64,000 nucleotides of DNA from Archilochus colubris (GCA_023079485.1 CM041084.1:70465709-70529708); one strand, 5' to 3'; counted from the stretch's first letter, positions 25,885-38,060 are shown. Made by a program: numbers and translations. Notes: generated by a model from the sequence alone, not told the origin.

Positions 25885-25908
25885 ACTACAATGATGCATC
25901 ATTGTAGT
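25885..25908. repeat. Perfect 24-bp palindrome
   Basis: ACTACAATGATG followed immediately by its exact reverse complement, with no spacer. It could extrude as a cruciform or bind a symmetric dimer. No known site is recognised. Confidence 0.85.
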
Positions 25909-26733
25909 CTTCTGGCCTAGACCTGTGCCAGTTCACTTCCTCTAGTCTTAAAGGAGTGGCTAAGACATTATTAAATGTAACTTTTGCAGGTTAAGCATTG
26001 CACACTGCCAGAGAGCTGAAGACTGTTATAAATACTTAAGACAAATGTATTAGCCTTGTTCAATAGAGTATCTTCTTCAGATGAGAATTCCAAATCTATT
26101 TCTGAGAGTACGAGACATCATATATTTGTCATAATTGTCCTCTGTTTTCTGCTTAGTGAGTCTTTTTTTAGTCTCCCCTCCACTTCATGCTTCTTGATCG
26201 AAAAAAGCAACAAAAATCTAACAACTTTGTAGGCTTTCCATTCACAGCCTGTGTACTACTTTGTATTTTTCAAGCTTCCCCTGCAGAGCAATGAACCAAA
26301 ACCAAAAGTAATGCCCTTCCTTTTCCTTTAAGATACTTCCTATCCTGCTGTTTCAACCAGAAGTGCAATAAATTGTTTATACAAAGATCACAGAAGGAGG
26401 AAGGACAAGGCTAAATGTGAGAACTTCTCTTACAGCAATTCCAGCATTACTGAATGGTCCAAGCTTTCCAAGCTTCCCCCATACACCAGAGATCTCCAGT
26501 GTGTATCCACCTATGTGCATGCACATACAAAAGCAGAAGACATTGACTTTTTAGGAATGAAAACTTGTCTCTTAATTCATGATTCAGAGGTATAGAGTAA
26601 TGCTTGTACTCAGCAGGAGAATAGCTGAACAAAGTGCACTCTGCATATTCTACATACCACAGTTCCTCTTGAGAAGTGCAAAAGGCATTAAATAAATATT
26701 AAACCAGTATGATAATTCTTATTTTAATATGCA

Positions 26734-26743
26734 GGGGGGGGGG
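26734..26743. repeat. G10 homopolymer
   Basis: Ten consecutive G followed by AGGGAG. It is rare in this AT-rich context and prone to slippage. Confidence 0.85.
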
Positions 26744-26827
26744 AGGGAGCAGTAGGAAAGGTAGGTACAAAAGACCACATGATGTTGCATAGAAGCTGAT
26801 TCAAATGAAGATCTCTATAAAAGTAGT

Positions 26828-26843
26828 TATATATATATATATA
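26828..26843. repeat. (TA)8 microsatellite
   Basis: Eight uninterrupted TA units, about 85 bases downstream of the G10 tract. Confidence 0.9.
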
Positions 26844-28307
26844 GAATTGAAGCAGTGAAGGATTCTTGGAAGAGGGTGCTTCAGAGGCACTTCATGTCCT
26901 AGGTGACACCAGCACTGTCTAAGTCTGCCTGGGTGCAATTGCATGGCAGCAAGCACAACCCACTTTTCCCCTCAAGTTACTCTAAAACATTAGAACTTCT
27001 TTGGCTATAGAAACTTAAAGCGCTATCATCATATGTCTATTTCTCCCTAGGTCATGCAGATGTAAAAAACAGAGGAAGGAAGAAAAACATTTCTTCTCAA
27101 ATTTCCAGTTCAGTCAACATGTCCTGTATAAACCAACATCGTTGGAGCTTTTTTCAGTTGTTTTATTTCAGCACTTATTTTCTCCACCCATTTTGGATGT
27201 TTTCTCTGTGCTAGATATCAAAGACAAACATTTTCCTGTCAAGGTTGATTTCCATCCTTCTAAACCTCTTTTGTTCAGCTAGAAACTGAACAGGCATTTA
27301 ACAGCGCAGCTATGTGAGCTGAATCAGGGGGCAGGGAAAAAATAGCACCAGACTCTAGAAGACTTCAGTGTAATAAACATTTAAATACCAGGAAGAAACT
27401 GTATGAGAGAACAACAACATGTGAACTTTGCTGACAACTGTGTTTTCTGCTAATCAGAGATTTTCATGGTAAAGTACAATTTCTCTTAACACCCTCAGTT
27501 TCCCCACTGAGTACTTCACATCCCAGCACTGATGATGCCTACACCATGCATTTTCTCCCTATGCAACACAGACCTCAAACTGGAGATACCATCTAGCATG
27601 GCCCCTCAGAAAAGCAGTATTTCTGCCATGATGGCAGCATCAAAGCCAGAAAGATCTGAAAAGGAGATACAGTTCCCTACCTGCCAAAAAGCAGTGAATT
27701 AAAAGCATTTCAGGAGCTAGAAAAAGGATTACAGGACCAGATGTATTTATACAGTGGAATAATACTCAAAACCTTTCCCCTCCAGTTAGGTCTGTCTGCT
27801 GCTGGTGTGGTAATTGCTTTATGTGTTTTGACTTCACAAAAACCATTTTTGGCTAAACACACAGCCAACCCTCCTGTCCAGCTGATATTTGCCTTCTGCA
27901 CATTTTACCAGTGATACATTTGCATATTCAGCTGTCACAATGCTAGGCATGCTTGCTCTACTTTTGCTATCTCTTGCTAATGGTAAAGTCAACTCCTAAG
28001 ATTTATAGGGCTCCATTCCTCAGCACTGTCACTTCATCACTTTTTAGGAAGGTCATTCACACTTAAAAATGAGGCAGTTAGACAATAGTTAAGCATCATT
28101 GGCAGAATGACTTTTTGGTCACAGGATACAGAAGGCCTCAGCTCCAGTGTGTATCAGTCTCAAAAAACTAGTATTATACTGGTAACCACAACTGGTATAA
28201 CAATTCATGCACAAAAATGAAATAGGAAACAAAAGTCCTTTAAGATGATAACATCCATTATTACAGCACTGCATATGCCTGAGACAACGATGACAAGTTT
28301 CATGGCC

Positions 28308-28333
28308 ATTTTCACCATAGTCATGGTGAAAAT
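28308..28333. repeat. Perfect 11-bp stem, 4-nt loop hairpin
   Basis: ATTTTCACCAT (28308-28318) and ATGGTGAAAAT (28323-28333) are exact reverse complements around AGTC. No function is assigned. Confidence 0.8.
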
Positions 28334-30609
28334 ATTACATTATATGGTTTGCTGCAGATTAATGAGAAAATACTTTTAAGTGCTGTTTTAATACTAAGAA
28401 ATTAACAGAGATTTAACAGTCCTTATTTGGTTAAGTAAAGGAAAAAAGCCCTTGAACAGCTACAAACATCAGCTTGTGATCTGTGCCTCATTAATTCCTT
28501 CCGCATAACTAGAAAGTGGATGCAGCAAAGACAGCATCCAGCAACAAGTGCCTTTGTGTGAAGATTGATTTTTTTTTTATTTTGTTCTTAATGCCAAATG
28601 TTAATAGGATCCACAGAATCAGAATCCCAGTAATTTTGATTGACCCAACCTAGGTTTTATTTTGTGAAAAACCCAAACAGATAAACCAAAAAACACCTGC
28701 CACACAAAGTGAAACACAGGGATGTGATGCAGAGTGTACAGAAAGCAGACAATCCCCAATTCATTGTGGCAACGTTAACACTTTTCCCATCTCCAGAAGA
28801 TAATGTTGGTGTCATTCACAAGGAAACAGCAGAAAATTGTTGAGGTGAAATATAAATTTTGCCTCCCTCAACACTGAAGTGTCATTTACAATCATAAAGT
28901 TGTCAGTGCAGCATTCCTATCTGTCAGCTGAAAGACTTATGCCAAGTCACAGCTTCAGGGTTTAGCTTCCTCTTACCAATGATCCAGTGAAAATAGTATA
29001 TGGCTTCTTTCCAGATGGGATAGCAAAATATCCTCCACTGAGTGTTACATGGAGGTTTCAACCTCAAAGGCCACAAGATTTCTGAGGGCAGCAGCTTCAC
29101 TGTGACTACATGGACCAGCCATCAAATTGGTGACTGCCTGCATAGCTATCACATTTAGAATTTCCAGAGATTTAGCAGCTTTGTTTGAGGACAGGGAAAC
29201 CAGAGCATTGTACTATATCCTTTGAGGCCTACTGTAGCAGTGAGAATCATATAAAATGGATGTTTGCACATCCTAAATCTGCATAGGAAAACCCTTGTGC
29301 CTTCTTCTCTAGTCTCTGAAAGAACGACATCCCCAAAATAACATGAATTTACATCTTCCAAAGGCCTCATATATTCAAAAAATATCTATATTTCTGGATA
29401 AATGAAGGCAGGAGAGGATTCAGATTATTCCAGTCTGTGTCTTACCCATCTCAGTTGCAACATATCATGTTATAGTGTCATGCTGCTACTTTTGATGTAG
29501 CACCAAAGAGGTGCTTGATGCTACCTGAATTCTTCCATCAAGAGAAAATATAGATTTGCTGGAGTATGAGGAGGATAAATATGATGTTTCCTTTGGATCA
29601 GACTTCCAGCTAAGAGGAAAATACCATAGAAAGGATCATGAGGGGCTCTGAAAGGTTCCTCACTCTTCAGATGGATTTTTACAGCCGAGCTGTAGAAGCA
29701 AAAAAAAAACCACAGCAGCTTGATGTTCTTGCCCGAGTCTAAGCAAAGGTTGAATCTGAACATCCCACACACTTAATGCTTGCTTTAGCAGCAGGATCTC
29801 AATTGCTCAAATAGAAATATTCACAGTTACAAGAGCAGCAGTTTAACAATTCCACAACCAAGTTGCAGGACAATGACTACAGATGGATTTATAGGTCCCA
29901 AATGATTCACACAACCCATAGAGTAACAGCTATTCTACCACATGTTCTTCAATGTGGCCATCCACCCTGTTTTTGAGGTTTTAGGATTTTAGGAATTCTG
30001 CTCACAGAAGCTAGCTTTAGTGCAACAATTTAAAATTCTAACCAAATATTTGCATGTATGTGTTGCCACTGCATTATGGAAGTTATTAATATGAAGATTT
30101 ACGCACTTGGCTATTGTAGTATGCATCCTTCATAAGGTGCTTTCATCCTGCCTAAGCACTCTTGATAAGACTAACTCTAGCAGGACACATTAAAATTAAA
30201 CAAATCTACCATTTTTGCTGTTATACTTACGTTCTTGAGCTATATTAAAACCCAAGTCATCAGCTTCTTATCATGAACATTTTTGGTCTGAAATACAGTC
30301 AGATCAGTTGCTTGCTGTTAGACTTTTCCTCATAATTGATTTTTTTTTTCCCAGAGAAGAAATATTAAAATACAATACTTGAACATAGCTCTTAGTATGA
30401 ACGAGGATAGGCAGGCACTGGGTGGAGGGAAGAAAAAGATGAATACTATAGAAAACGGACGTTCAACAAATGACAGGTGAGGCCCTGAATTATTTATTTA
30501 TATACTGATTTAAGTTACCCTAAACAAGTACTTGCAGTTCTGAAATTCACTTCATATTAACACCACCACTAGAACTGGGCATCAGTGATACAGATGGGAG
30601 CAATCTGAA

Positions 30610-30914
30610 AGCTGTAATGAAAGATAACATAGTGTTGGGAGTGGTGGTGAAGGACTCAGGGGCACAGACAGTGTTCTTATCAATCCTACCAGTATAAGGG
30701 AAGGGGCTGGAAAGGGCAGATGAAATTGGGAAAAAACAATGAAAAGTTAAAGGAGCAGTGCCATAGTCAGGGGTTCAGTTATTTAGAACACAGGACTTAC
30801 TTTGTTAAAGCTGCTCTCCTGGGGGCTGATAGGATTCATCTGTCAGAGAAAGGGGAGAGAGAGAGTCTTTGGCCAGAGGCTTGGCAATTTAGTTGTGAGG
30901 GCTTTAAACTAGTG
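30610..30914 (+). pseudogene. CR1 ORF1 C-terminal remnant (SGNH-esterase-like)
   Basis: CR1-like LINEs are known to carry an esterase (SGNH hydrolase) domain in ORF1. The reading frame here includes ALLGADRIHLSEKGE, in which D-R-I-H fits the DxxH catalytic block near the end of SGNH enzymes. The upstream serine block is not present or not recognisable, as only the C-terminal part survives. After HLSEKG an AG-repeat expansion (about 30853-30865) shifts the frame, so the family's usual ORF1 stop in TTTAAACTAG is read out of frame. It is a dead remnant. The DxxH assignment combines sequence with family knowledge. Confidence 0.7.
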
Positions 30915-31069
30915 AGACCAGAGATCCTCAATTCATCCCACAGCCACCACTTTGAGGCCAGAGCCCATAACAGATGCTTTGGGCCTGGAGAAGGATCAGA
31001 GACCAGTAGGAAAACATCTGAACTGAAGATTGTAATCCCTGTCAGTATGTCTGTTCAATGCAGGCCCAT

Positions 31070-31405
31070 CTGAAATGCTTCTGTGTGAATGCATGAAGTA
31101 TGGGGAATAAACAAGAAGAGTTGCAGATATGCGCATGCCTGCAGGCCTTTGATATTATTTGTTATCATTGAGACATGGTGGGACGACTCCTGTGACTGGG
31201 GCCTGGGGATGATTTGGTACAAGCTGTTTAGAAAGGACAGGCAGGGCAGAAGAGGAAGGGATGTCACCCTCTGCATCAGTGGTCAGATGGAGTCCACAGA
31301 ACTCCAGCTGGGGACATGAGGAGCTGACTGAGACCTTATGGGTCAAGGTTAAAAAGAAAGCAGGGGCCCAAGGTACCATAGTGGGGATCTGCTACAGTCC
31401 ACCTT
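31070..31405 (+). pseudogene. CR1 ORF2 endonuclease N-terminal remnant
   Basis: The broken frames encode the start of the CR1 apurinic-like endonuclease domain. Recognisable in order are LKC..NA, an in-frame stop where R is usual, SMGNKQEEL (about 31095-31120), IETWWDDSCDW (about 31166-31198), YKLFRKDRQGRRGRDVTL and, near 31380, VGICYSPP. The ETWWD block matches the family's catalytic glutamate region. Stops and frameshifts between blocks show it is inactive. The C-terminal endonuclease residues are absent because the piece ends near 31405. Confidence 0.85.
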
Positions 31406-31628
31406 GCTAGTATGACCAAGCAGATGAAGCTTGCAGACAGCACACTGGATACCACTATCATTAATGAAGATATTAATCAGTACTGATCCCAGCAAAGACC
31501 TCCCCCCCAAACACAAATCAACACTGTTCTCCATCTGGGTGTTGAACAGTTTACTGATACTCTCTGCATGTGACCATCCAACCAATTATTCATCTACCAA
31601 ACAGTCTATTCATCTACCAATCCAGCAG
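31405..31628 (-). mobile_element. CR1 LINE, reverse transcriptase fragment (minus strand)
   Basis: Read on the minus strand, this encodes LLGSVLINIFINDSGIQCAVCK (about 31430-31500). That corresponds to the CR1 palm motif GSVLGPVLFNIFIND followed by GIECTLSK. Further along, the plus strand shows TGACCATCCAACCAATTATTCATC, the reversed sequence for the NWLDG/W region common in bird CR1. It lies immediately next to a plus-strand CR1 piece from the other half of the element. A 20-base tandem duplication (TATTCATCTACCAA words at 31587 and 31607) is present. The end near 31628 is approximate. Confidence 0.75.
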
Positions 31629-34600
31629 TTGGCACCCAGACTTCTTACCATTCTTTTTGGCTGCTTTCTCCTAAACTGGAGGACTTTGAAAGGCTTATAC
31701 AGCCTGGAGTGCCAGTCTCAGACTCACTGGAAAAATGCAGATTCTGCTACCAAGATCTTGCAGATGATCTATGAGTGCCTTTATGAACACAGCATGCTGA
31801 GGTAGAAATGAATGCCCTGGTGACTTCTGCCAAATGCAGAAATATTACCCGAGTCATATTATTTAGGTTATATATAAAAAAATTTGATTTAATAAAACAT
31901 ACAGAGTAATTAAAAAAAAAAAAAGAGAGAGAGAGCATTTCCACATGACACTTAACAAACAGTTTCTTCTTCATTTCACACTCCCCAAACCCCAAGCAGA
32001 ACAGGTTATCAGCTTCAGCAATCTCTGCCAGGCTGTAGGAGCTCACTGGGACTGCTCTTCACTCAGCACTTTGCTAGGAACTGCAGGGCATCTTTTGCAG
32101 AGCAAGTCTAATGTTTCTGTGTGCTGCAGGCAACAAATGTGCCTCTCTCCCTGTTAATATGGAAACACCTGAGAGTTTTGTAGATGAACCACTAGCACAA
32201 AGAGAATCCCAGAGTTATCAGGCATGTACTAGGATGCCTTTCAAACAATAGTATTAGGGCTTCTTCCACCACATATACAGTCCAGACACTGAACTGTAGT
32301 ATCCCTCCATGAAACAGATACAGAGTTAGTGTTATATATATCCTATTCTGAGAAGTGTTCTTTCTGCCCTCTCAACCCCTCAAGACTGGAAGAGATCAGT
32401 AGTCTTGGACTTCTTTACTTGCCCTTTGTCTCCTTTAAAAGGTCTTCCACATACACTTTTAGTTAAAAGACAGGACACACTATGCATTGGAAAACTCCAG
32501 AGTAATATCTTGTTGAGCAGAAAACACAGTCTCATAAGAGATGGTCAGTGATGAAAAAAATAATAAAAAACCCCAAATCCACTTGAAGCACTGACCACAA
32601 ATCTTAAGAACCCCAGACTGAAGTTTTTTACTGCTTTCCCCAGAAGACCTACCATTTCTTGATAATCAAAATAGGTCTACAGTGCCTCTCAGTCAGTCTC
32701 AGTATCTACAGCAACAGGAATAATACAGCACAGAAGCAGGTGAGTGGTTTCACTGTAATTATAAACAGCTGCCTTTAGCAGAGAGGCATGCCAAAGTACC
32801 AGCTTTCCAGAATTAAGGGAGAAACACTTGAGTGCATGGTTTGCACTGCTAAACACAATTCTACCTTTTTTAGGGTTTAAGGAGGAGCTGAATATGCTGT
32901 CCATTTTATATGCAGAGAACAAAGGTTGACTTAAAGATATGGCACATTCCCTTTTCCATAGCAAGACAGGACACTTGTGTCATGCTTCTTACAGTAAACA
33001 GGTAGGACAACCTGAATGTGACAACACAGTCAAACAATACCATCATTATAGATCTGAAATTAGGTGTTTGAGCTACCAGGATAATACATTTCTGCCTTAG
33101 ATCCAGATCTTGTAAAGATTTATGCAGGTACTTAGCTTTAAGCACAGACAGAGTGCCACTGCTTTTAATAGACCTATTCGTGTGTTTAAAGACCTGAAGC
33201 TTTAGAGTACTGATTCCTTGGGAATGGGATTAACTAAAATTTATAGCATCAGTAATTCTCATGAAAGGCACAATCACTTGTCTGGTCTTATTTATGCCAA
33301 CATATCCTCCAGGTGGAGGGAATTCCTTTAGAACAGAAATTACCTGTAATGGAAAACCAAACGATCTTTTTGTAATGCTGTGGTACCCTGCAACCAAAAT
33401 AAGACTCTTAAGCTGACAAAAGATCAAGACCACTGACATAAAATTGGATCAACATGAAAGAATATTGGCTTGGTTTCATTGCCCTATTTCTTCCTACAAT
33501 GGCCCTTTATAACTAATCATTTAAGAGGATGGTTAACATTCCGAAACATGCAGCAAATAAAATACAAAAACATTTATTTCCAACACAGTAAGAAGCACTC
33601 CAGGGACAAGATTACTTTAGTACTTTTTAATTTTATGTTACCTACATCTACATTGACTGTTGTTTCTGGGGACTTAGGAGGTCAAATCAATCTATTTTTT
33701 GCCTTTTTTACTTCACTGTATTGAGATTAAAATTCACAGGAAGTTCTACGTGCTAGTTTTCTTGAAAATCAACACAATTTTCATTTTGAAACAAACTCCT
33801 CTTGTTTTAGCCAAACACTTGGGAGGTAGTTTCCATTAACCAGGTTTGCTGCCATTTTCTTATACGTTCAGTATGCAATTAAATTGCTGTGTGTGTGTAT
33901 GATAAGGGGTCTGTACTTCATCTTCATGGCTAGAAAGCAATGTCTTATTTCAGCCATCTCCAGGCTGGAGCGTGCAACTCCATATGTCCAGACTGCAAGC
34001 CGGACTGTGGAGACACATATGTTGGTGGGTATCACATCATGTTTTACTCTGCCAGGATGAATACAAGACTTGCTGAATTCAGTAAAAATTTTGTCTGCGT
34101 AAGATCTACAGTATTCCTGTCTCAAAGTTATATGTGCCAATTCATGTGGATATGTAAAAAATATCGTAGCTAGTATTTTACCTCAGCTGTAGCAAAAACC
34201 AAATTACATCAACAAATTTGGTGGATAATTCATTTTTCATGTTGTTCTAGCAGAAATTTATCTGATAACTGGGAAGAAGACAATATCTTCTGCCCATTGA
34301 ATTTTCCAGTACCTTTAAAATTTCTAGTAAAAGGAAACCTGAAGTAAGAATTACTTTATAAGCAAATGCCAAGTCACACAAACCTATAATACTACACATT
34401 GCAGTACACTACAACTTGTCTGGAAGTAGTTTATTGCCTCCAGAAGACCTCGTCATGAAAATTAACATTTAATTTCCAGTGGACAAAATATTTCTCATTT
34501 CTCAAAATATCTGTTTTCTTTAACTTTAACACTTTAACTTGAAAAAAACAAACCCTGTTTTCAGCAACTTTTCTGTCAGAGATCAGGTGATAGTTGCTGA

Positions 34601-35255
34601 AAGCTCCCTCCCGTGCTCTAACAAGGTTACTCACTTTAACAACTTCCATGACATTTGCCAGTTCTAGTACCTTCCCACATGAGGCTTTTGGGTATCTTAT
34701 TCATTGAAAAGTTAGGAAGCTCACTCCATATAACTTTTTAAATAAACAAATAAAACTGTTGACTTGCCACTGCCCCACACAGCTGGAGAGCCGTCAGTCA
34801 CCACAGCTGTTATTTTGTCAAAGCCACCAAAGCAATTCACAGTGCCCTTCACAGGATTAAAAATAAAATCCTTTTTATGGTGCCGTGCAGAGCTAACAGC
34901 TTCAGCCATTTCTCATGAACCTTAAAATCCTTGTTAATCAGATAAAAAATACCAACAGTTGATTTAAAGTACAGCAGTTACCTCTGCACTTTTCACCAAG
35001 TACCAAAGAATAAACAACTCCATTATTCATTTCCAGTTCCAGATTTTCAGTCAAAATCACACATAGAGCTAACTCAGGTGACATTTGTCATGAAATGGAC
35101 ACAGACCCAATTTCTGTTGTTGTTACTAGTACTTTCTCTTCTTCGGGTGCTGTGACAGATGCCACAGCATTGCTAAACGACAAATTCTGCATCAGCTAAA
35201 TCTATTCTTTGGCTATATGACTGAAATATTTTACAAAATTAGATGCAGTGGATTT
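31629..35255. other. No gene seen; about 3.6 kb unique sequence
   Basis: An A13 run followed by (GA)5 lies at 31912-31935. Open frames stay below 100 codons. A region at about 33954-34027 has an acceptor-like TTTCAG before it and a donor-like GGTGGGT after it and encodes a cysteine-rich peptide (about 25 residues). One candidate of this size is not enough to call an exon. Confidence 0.5.
31912..31935. repeat. A13 followed by (GA)5
   Basis: Homopolymer A leading into a GA dinucleotide repeat, a compound microsatellite. Confidence 0.9.
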
Positions 35256-35341
35256 CTAGCATGAAATTCTGGCTTCATTGAAGTCAGAGGCAAAAATCCC
35301 ATATACTTCAAATCTTGAACAGAACCAGGGTTTCACCCCTG
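35256..35341. repeat. Possible ancient amniote interspersed-repeat fragment
   Basis: The sequence has GAAATTCTGGCTTCATTGAAGTCA, then GGCAAAAATCCCATATACTTCA and GGGTTTCACCCC. This is the same order as an old dispersed repeat of reptiles and birds built on 'tgaaatcctggccccattgaagtcaatgg' and 'cccattgacttcaatgggg...atttcaccc'. The inverted 'TTGAAGTCA/TACTTCAAA' pair is part of that pattern. The class is not known to me; the match is from memory. Confidence 0.4.
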
Positions 35342-37878
35342 GTTTATGCCACCCCCATATTTTTGAAAACCCACTCTGAAGTGAGGGCATCTCTGTCACT
35401 GACACACTCCCCCTCCTTCACATTAATTAAATTTCTGCAGTCTTAATGAAAATAACCTGGCACAGTGTGCTGGGCACCTTCTGTCTGTGAGTAGCATGTC
35501 CATTAGAGCTGTGTTACAGCAGTTCAAGATGTATGGTTTTTTTCCTCTCTTTTTACCACAGCTGTCTAAAAGCTCTAATTTTACCTTATGTTTTTGAAAG
35601 ATGCAGCTCACTCCACCCTGCCTATTATAACTTTGCTCTGTCATAAAGCAATGATGGCCATTCAGTTGTTAAATGACCTTGCCCACAGATAGTGTCTACT
35701 GGGTTATTAGAAACCAATCCTAGGAGCAAAACCACATTTCCCTCATTTCACTGGGAGAATGAATGCCAAGTTATCAGCCTGCCTAAAATATTGCTGCATC
35801 CAGGAAAATGCCTTTTTAGCATATATCATAAACATAGATGTCTTAGTGTGTAAGGAAATGAACTCTGGAGTAAACACTCTTGTTGAAGATTGCCCACCCC
35901 TGTCAACACTTGTTTAAAAATATGTCGACATTTTGGACAAGGTTATAAAGATTTCCCCTATGAACAGAAAATATGAGCTGGATGAAACTCTGAGTGCCAA
36001 TTCTGTTTCCATTTTCATCCTCCCCCATTCATTTGGCCTGTGGCTCACTTCTGAGAAAGCTGAAGAAGAAAAGGAAAGGTCACCAGAATGGCAATAGGTT
36101 ATAAAATGAGGGAAGCAGTGTTACACACTGCCCACCAGCAACTAGGAAAGGATGTAAAAAGGAATGAGGACTTATCTGAGACTGGACTTGCACTTTGAAA
36201 CCTTGAAACCTGACTGAGGAACTCCCAAGCAGGACAGGATAAAGAAAGAGTGGGGACAAAACTCTCCTCCCCTTCCCTAGTATTCAGTATTTTTTTGTTG
36301 CTCAGATGCAAGACTTGGGGAAATATAACTGAGTACAGATTTTTTTTATTATTATTTCAGTGGTGATTAAAGTGAATAAATAAATACACTGCGCCATTCT
36401 CTGTACACTTAGAATTTAAACTCTGCCAGGTTATGAAACCTGAAGGTAGAAATGATAGAGAATAATATGAAGTAAGTTCACCAATCTTGACTGGCCAGCA
36501 TAAAGAAAAGAAAAATAAGTAAACCTGAAACAACAGAAATTAATTCAAATTGTGGGTTTTTTTTAATAATCATTTAAGCAACCTAAGGTTTCCACAGTAA
36601 CACAAGTACAAACATTTTACTTTTAACAATGAGATTTTTTTAGACCAAAGATTGCAACTCTTTTTCCTCAGAACAGTACTTTGAAATAGCAAAAGATGAG
36701 AGGGACACCTTTCAGCATTAATAAACTGTGGAATATTTATGAGAATTAGCCTGGCATCTTCTTTGAAGCACCAGACCCCTGAGATGAATATGATGGATAC
36801 AAGACATACCTATTACTGGTGTGAGAGATGCTTCAGAATCTGTGATGTGGTGCAGCTCCAAGGTCATACAGGCACCCAGGAACACACAGACACTGCAGTT
36901 CAGGACACACCTGACATTAATCTGCACAGCAAGACCAACCCAAACTAGGATGCTGGAGTCAGGACAAGCTTCTATGGTGGGCACCACTGTCTGTGCAGGC
37001 ACATTAGCTTTGAAAGACTCATATTGTTATTTGATGCTTTTATAGTGCTCCAACAAAGCAAGCAGAATGAAACAGAACCTCACCTTTTTAGCAAGGGGAG
37101 ATAAAGAATGAGAATAAAGTATATAATTAAACATGATTAAAAATGATTACATTTCCACTGCATTATCCATGATAACAAGACAGAAAACAGAAAATAGAGG
37201 AAGTGCTATGAATACTGCCTGTGATTAAAAAGAAAAATGGACTGTCCTTGTCTGGCTTCCATTTAGTATGAGAGCTGTTTGGCTTGTATATTGAGCTCTT
37301 TTTCTGCACCATACCATGGAATGCTGACAACACCAAGAAGAAATCTAAATAACTTGTTCAAAAGAAAATGAAGAGAAAGAAAGCTGATGACCTTTCAGTA
37401 TTTGTTGGGAATGAACTGCAAGCAGCAGTTTGAAGATGAAAAATAATTAGCATTGAGCCTTCTTAATTATTTTTCCAGTTTCAAGCCTTCAATATAGTTC
37501 TGGGTCTTGCTGATACACCTAAATGAGGTTTAGAGAACCCAGAGTGTTAATTCTATGCTCATTAATGGAAATGCAGCAGGACAATGCTGCAGGTGTTTTT
37601 TTGCTTCTTTCACCTAGTTCAAATCCATATCTGCCCATGGTTCAGATTTTGTGCATGCCAAGGGGCCACTGAAATGGAAATCCTTTAATGCAGCTCCAGT
37701 CAAAACTGGTACTGGCAGAAAGAAGTCAAGAATAGACCACCTCCCTGAAATATCTTGATTAACTAATATATAAAAATCTGCTAACTCCATGTCCAACAGA
37801 GCATCCTAAAATAAAGAGCATCAGAAGAACCTGCACCATCTTTGTGTGGAACAGAAAAAAGATATCTTGGTTAAAAAA
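35342..37878. other. No gene seen; about 2.5 kb unique sequence
   Basis: No recognisable element. Overlapping 69-94 codon frames on both strands at 36718-37045 have no shared motif and are treated as chance. Confidence 0.55.
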
Positions 37879-38060
37879 AGTCAGGGTTTAACACTGGCCC
37901 GGCAATTAAACCGAATGACAAATGCTCTCTATTAATCCCCCTCCCCTCCCAGGTAAAGGAAGGAGAGAGAATAAGGGAGAGAGGCTTATCGGTTGGAAAC
38001 TAAACTTCACAACTTTAATGAAACAGTAATGATAAATAGGAAAACAAGCTGGCTTATTTA
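37879..38060. mobile_element. Degraded endogenous-retroviral LTR-like segment
   Basis: The run TCAGGGTTTAACACTGGCCC, GGCAATTAAACC, CCCCTCCCCTCCCAGG, GGAAGGAGAGAGAATAAGGGAGAGAGGCTTA, GGTTGGAAACTAAAC and TTTAATGAAACAGTAATGATAAATAGG matches, in order, an LTR-type repeat I associate with songbird genomes. It lacks a clear second boundary. The unique-looking sequence with T15 (38152-38166) and the text up to about 38430 may be the rest of the element. Family name, strand and completeness are not established. Confidence 0.65.

Larger units (their letters stand above)
24969..30559. other. No gene seen; about 5.6 kb unique sequence with simple repeats
   Basis: No recognisable coding region. The longest frame is 109 codons on the minus strand (24956-25285), which overlaps the end of the CR1 and has no motif. 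Separately listed are the palindrome at 25885, G10, TA repeat and the hairpin at 28308. Confidence 0.55.
30560..31405 (+). mobile_element. CR1 LINE, ORF1 3' part to ORF2 endonuclease (plus strand)
   Basis: An internal CR1 piece covering the end of ORF1 and the start of ORF2, which is less often retained than 3' ends because most copies are 5'-truncated. It shows the ORF1 segment with GGGGTTCAGTTATTT and the GATAGGATTCATCTGTCAGAG block, the family's GGCTTTAAACTAG end of ORF1 at about 30900-30914, a linker, then ORF2 from about 31070. The start near 30560 is approximate. It stops abruptly near 31405 where an oppositely oriented CR1 piece begins. Confidence 0.85.

Noticed and set aside
28610..28640. 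ATCCACAGAATCAGAATCCCAG as a CR1 minus-strand start
   Set aside because: None of the following CR1 blocks are present; the resemblance is limited to a few bases.
31405..31628. Twin-priming inversion as explanation of the opposed CR1 pieces
   Set aside because: Twin priming yields an inverted 5' part upstream of the 3' part in element orientation. Here the forward 5' part precedes a reversed 3' part, the wrong order.
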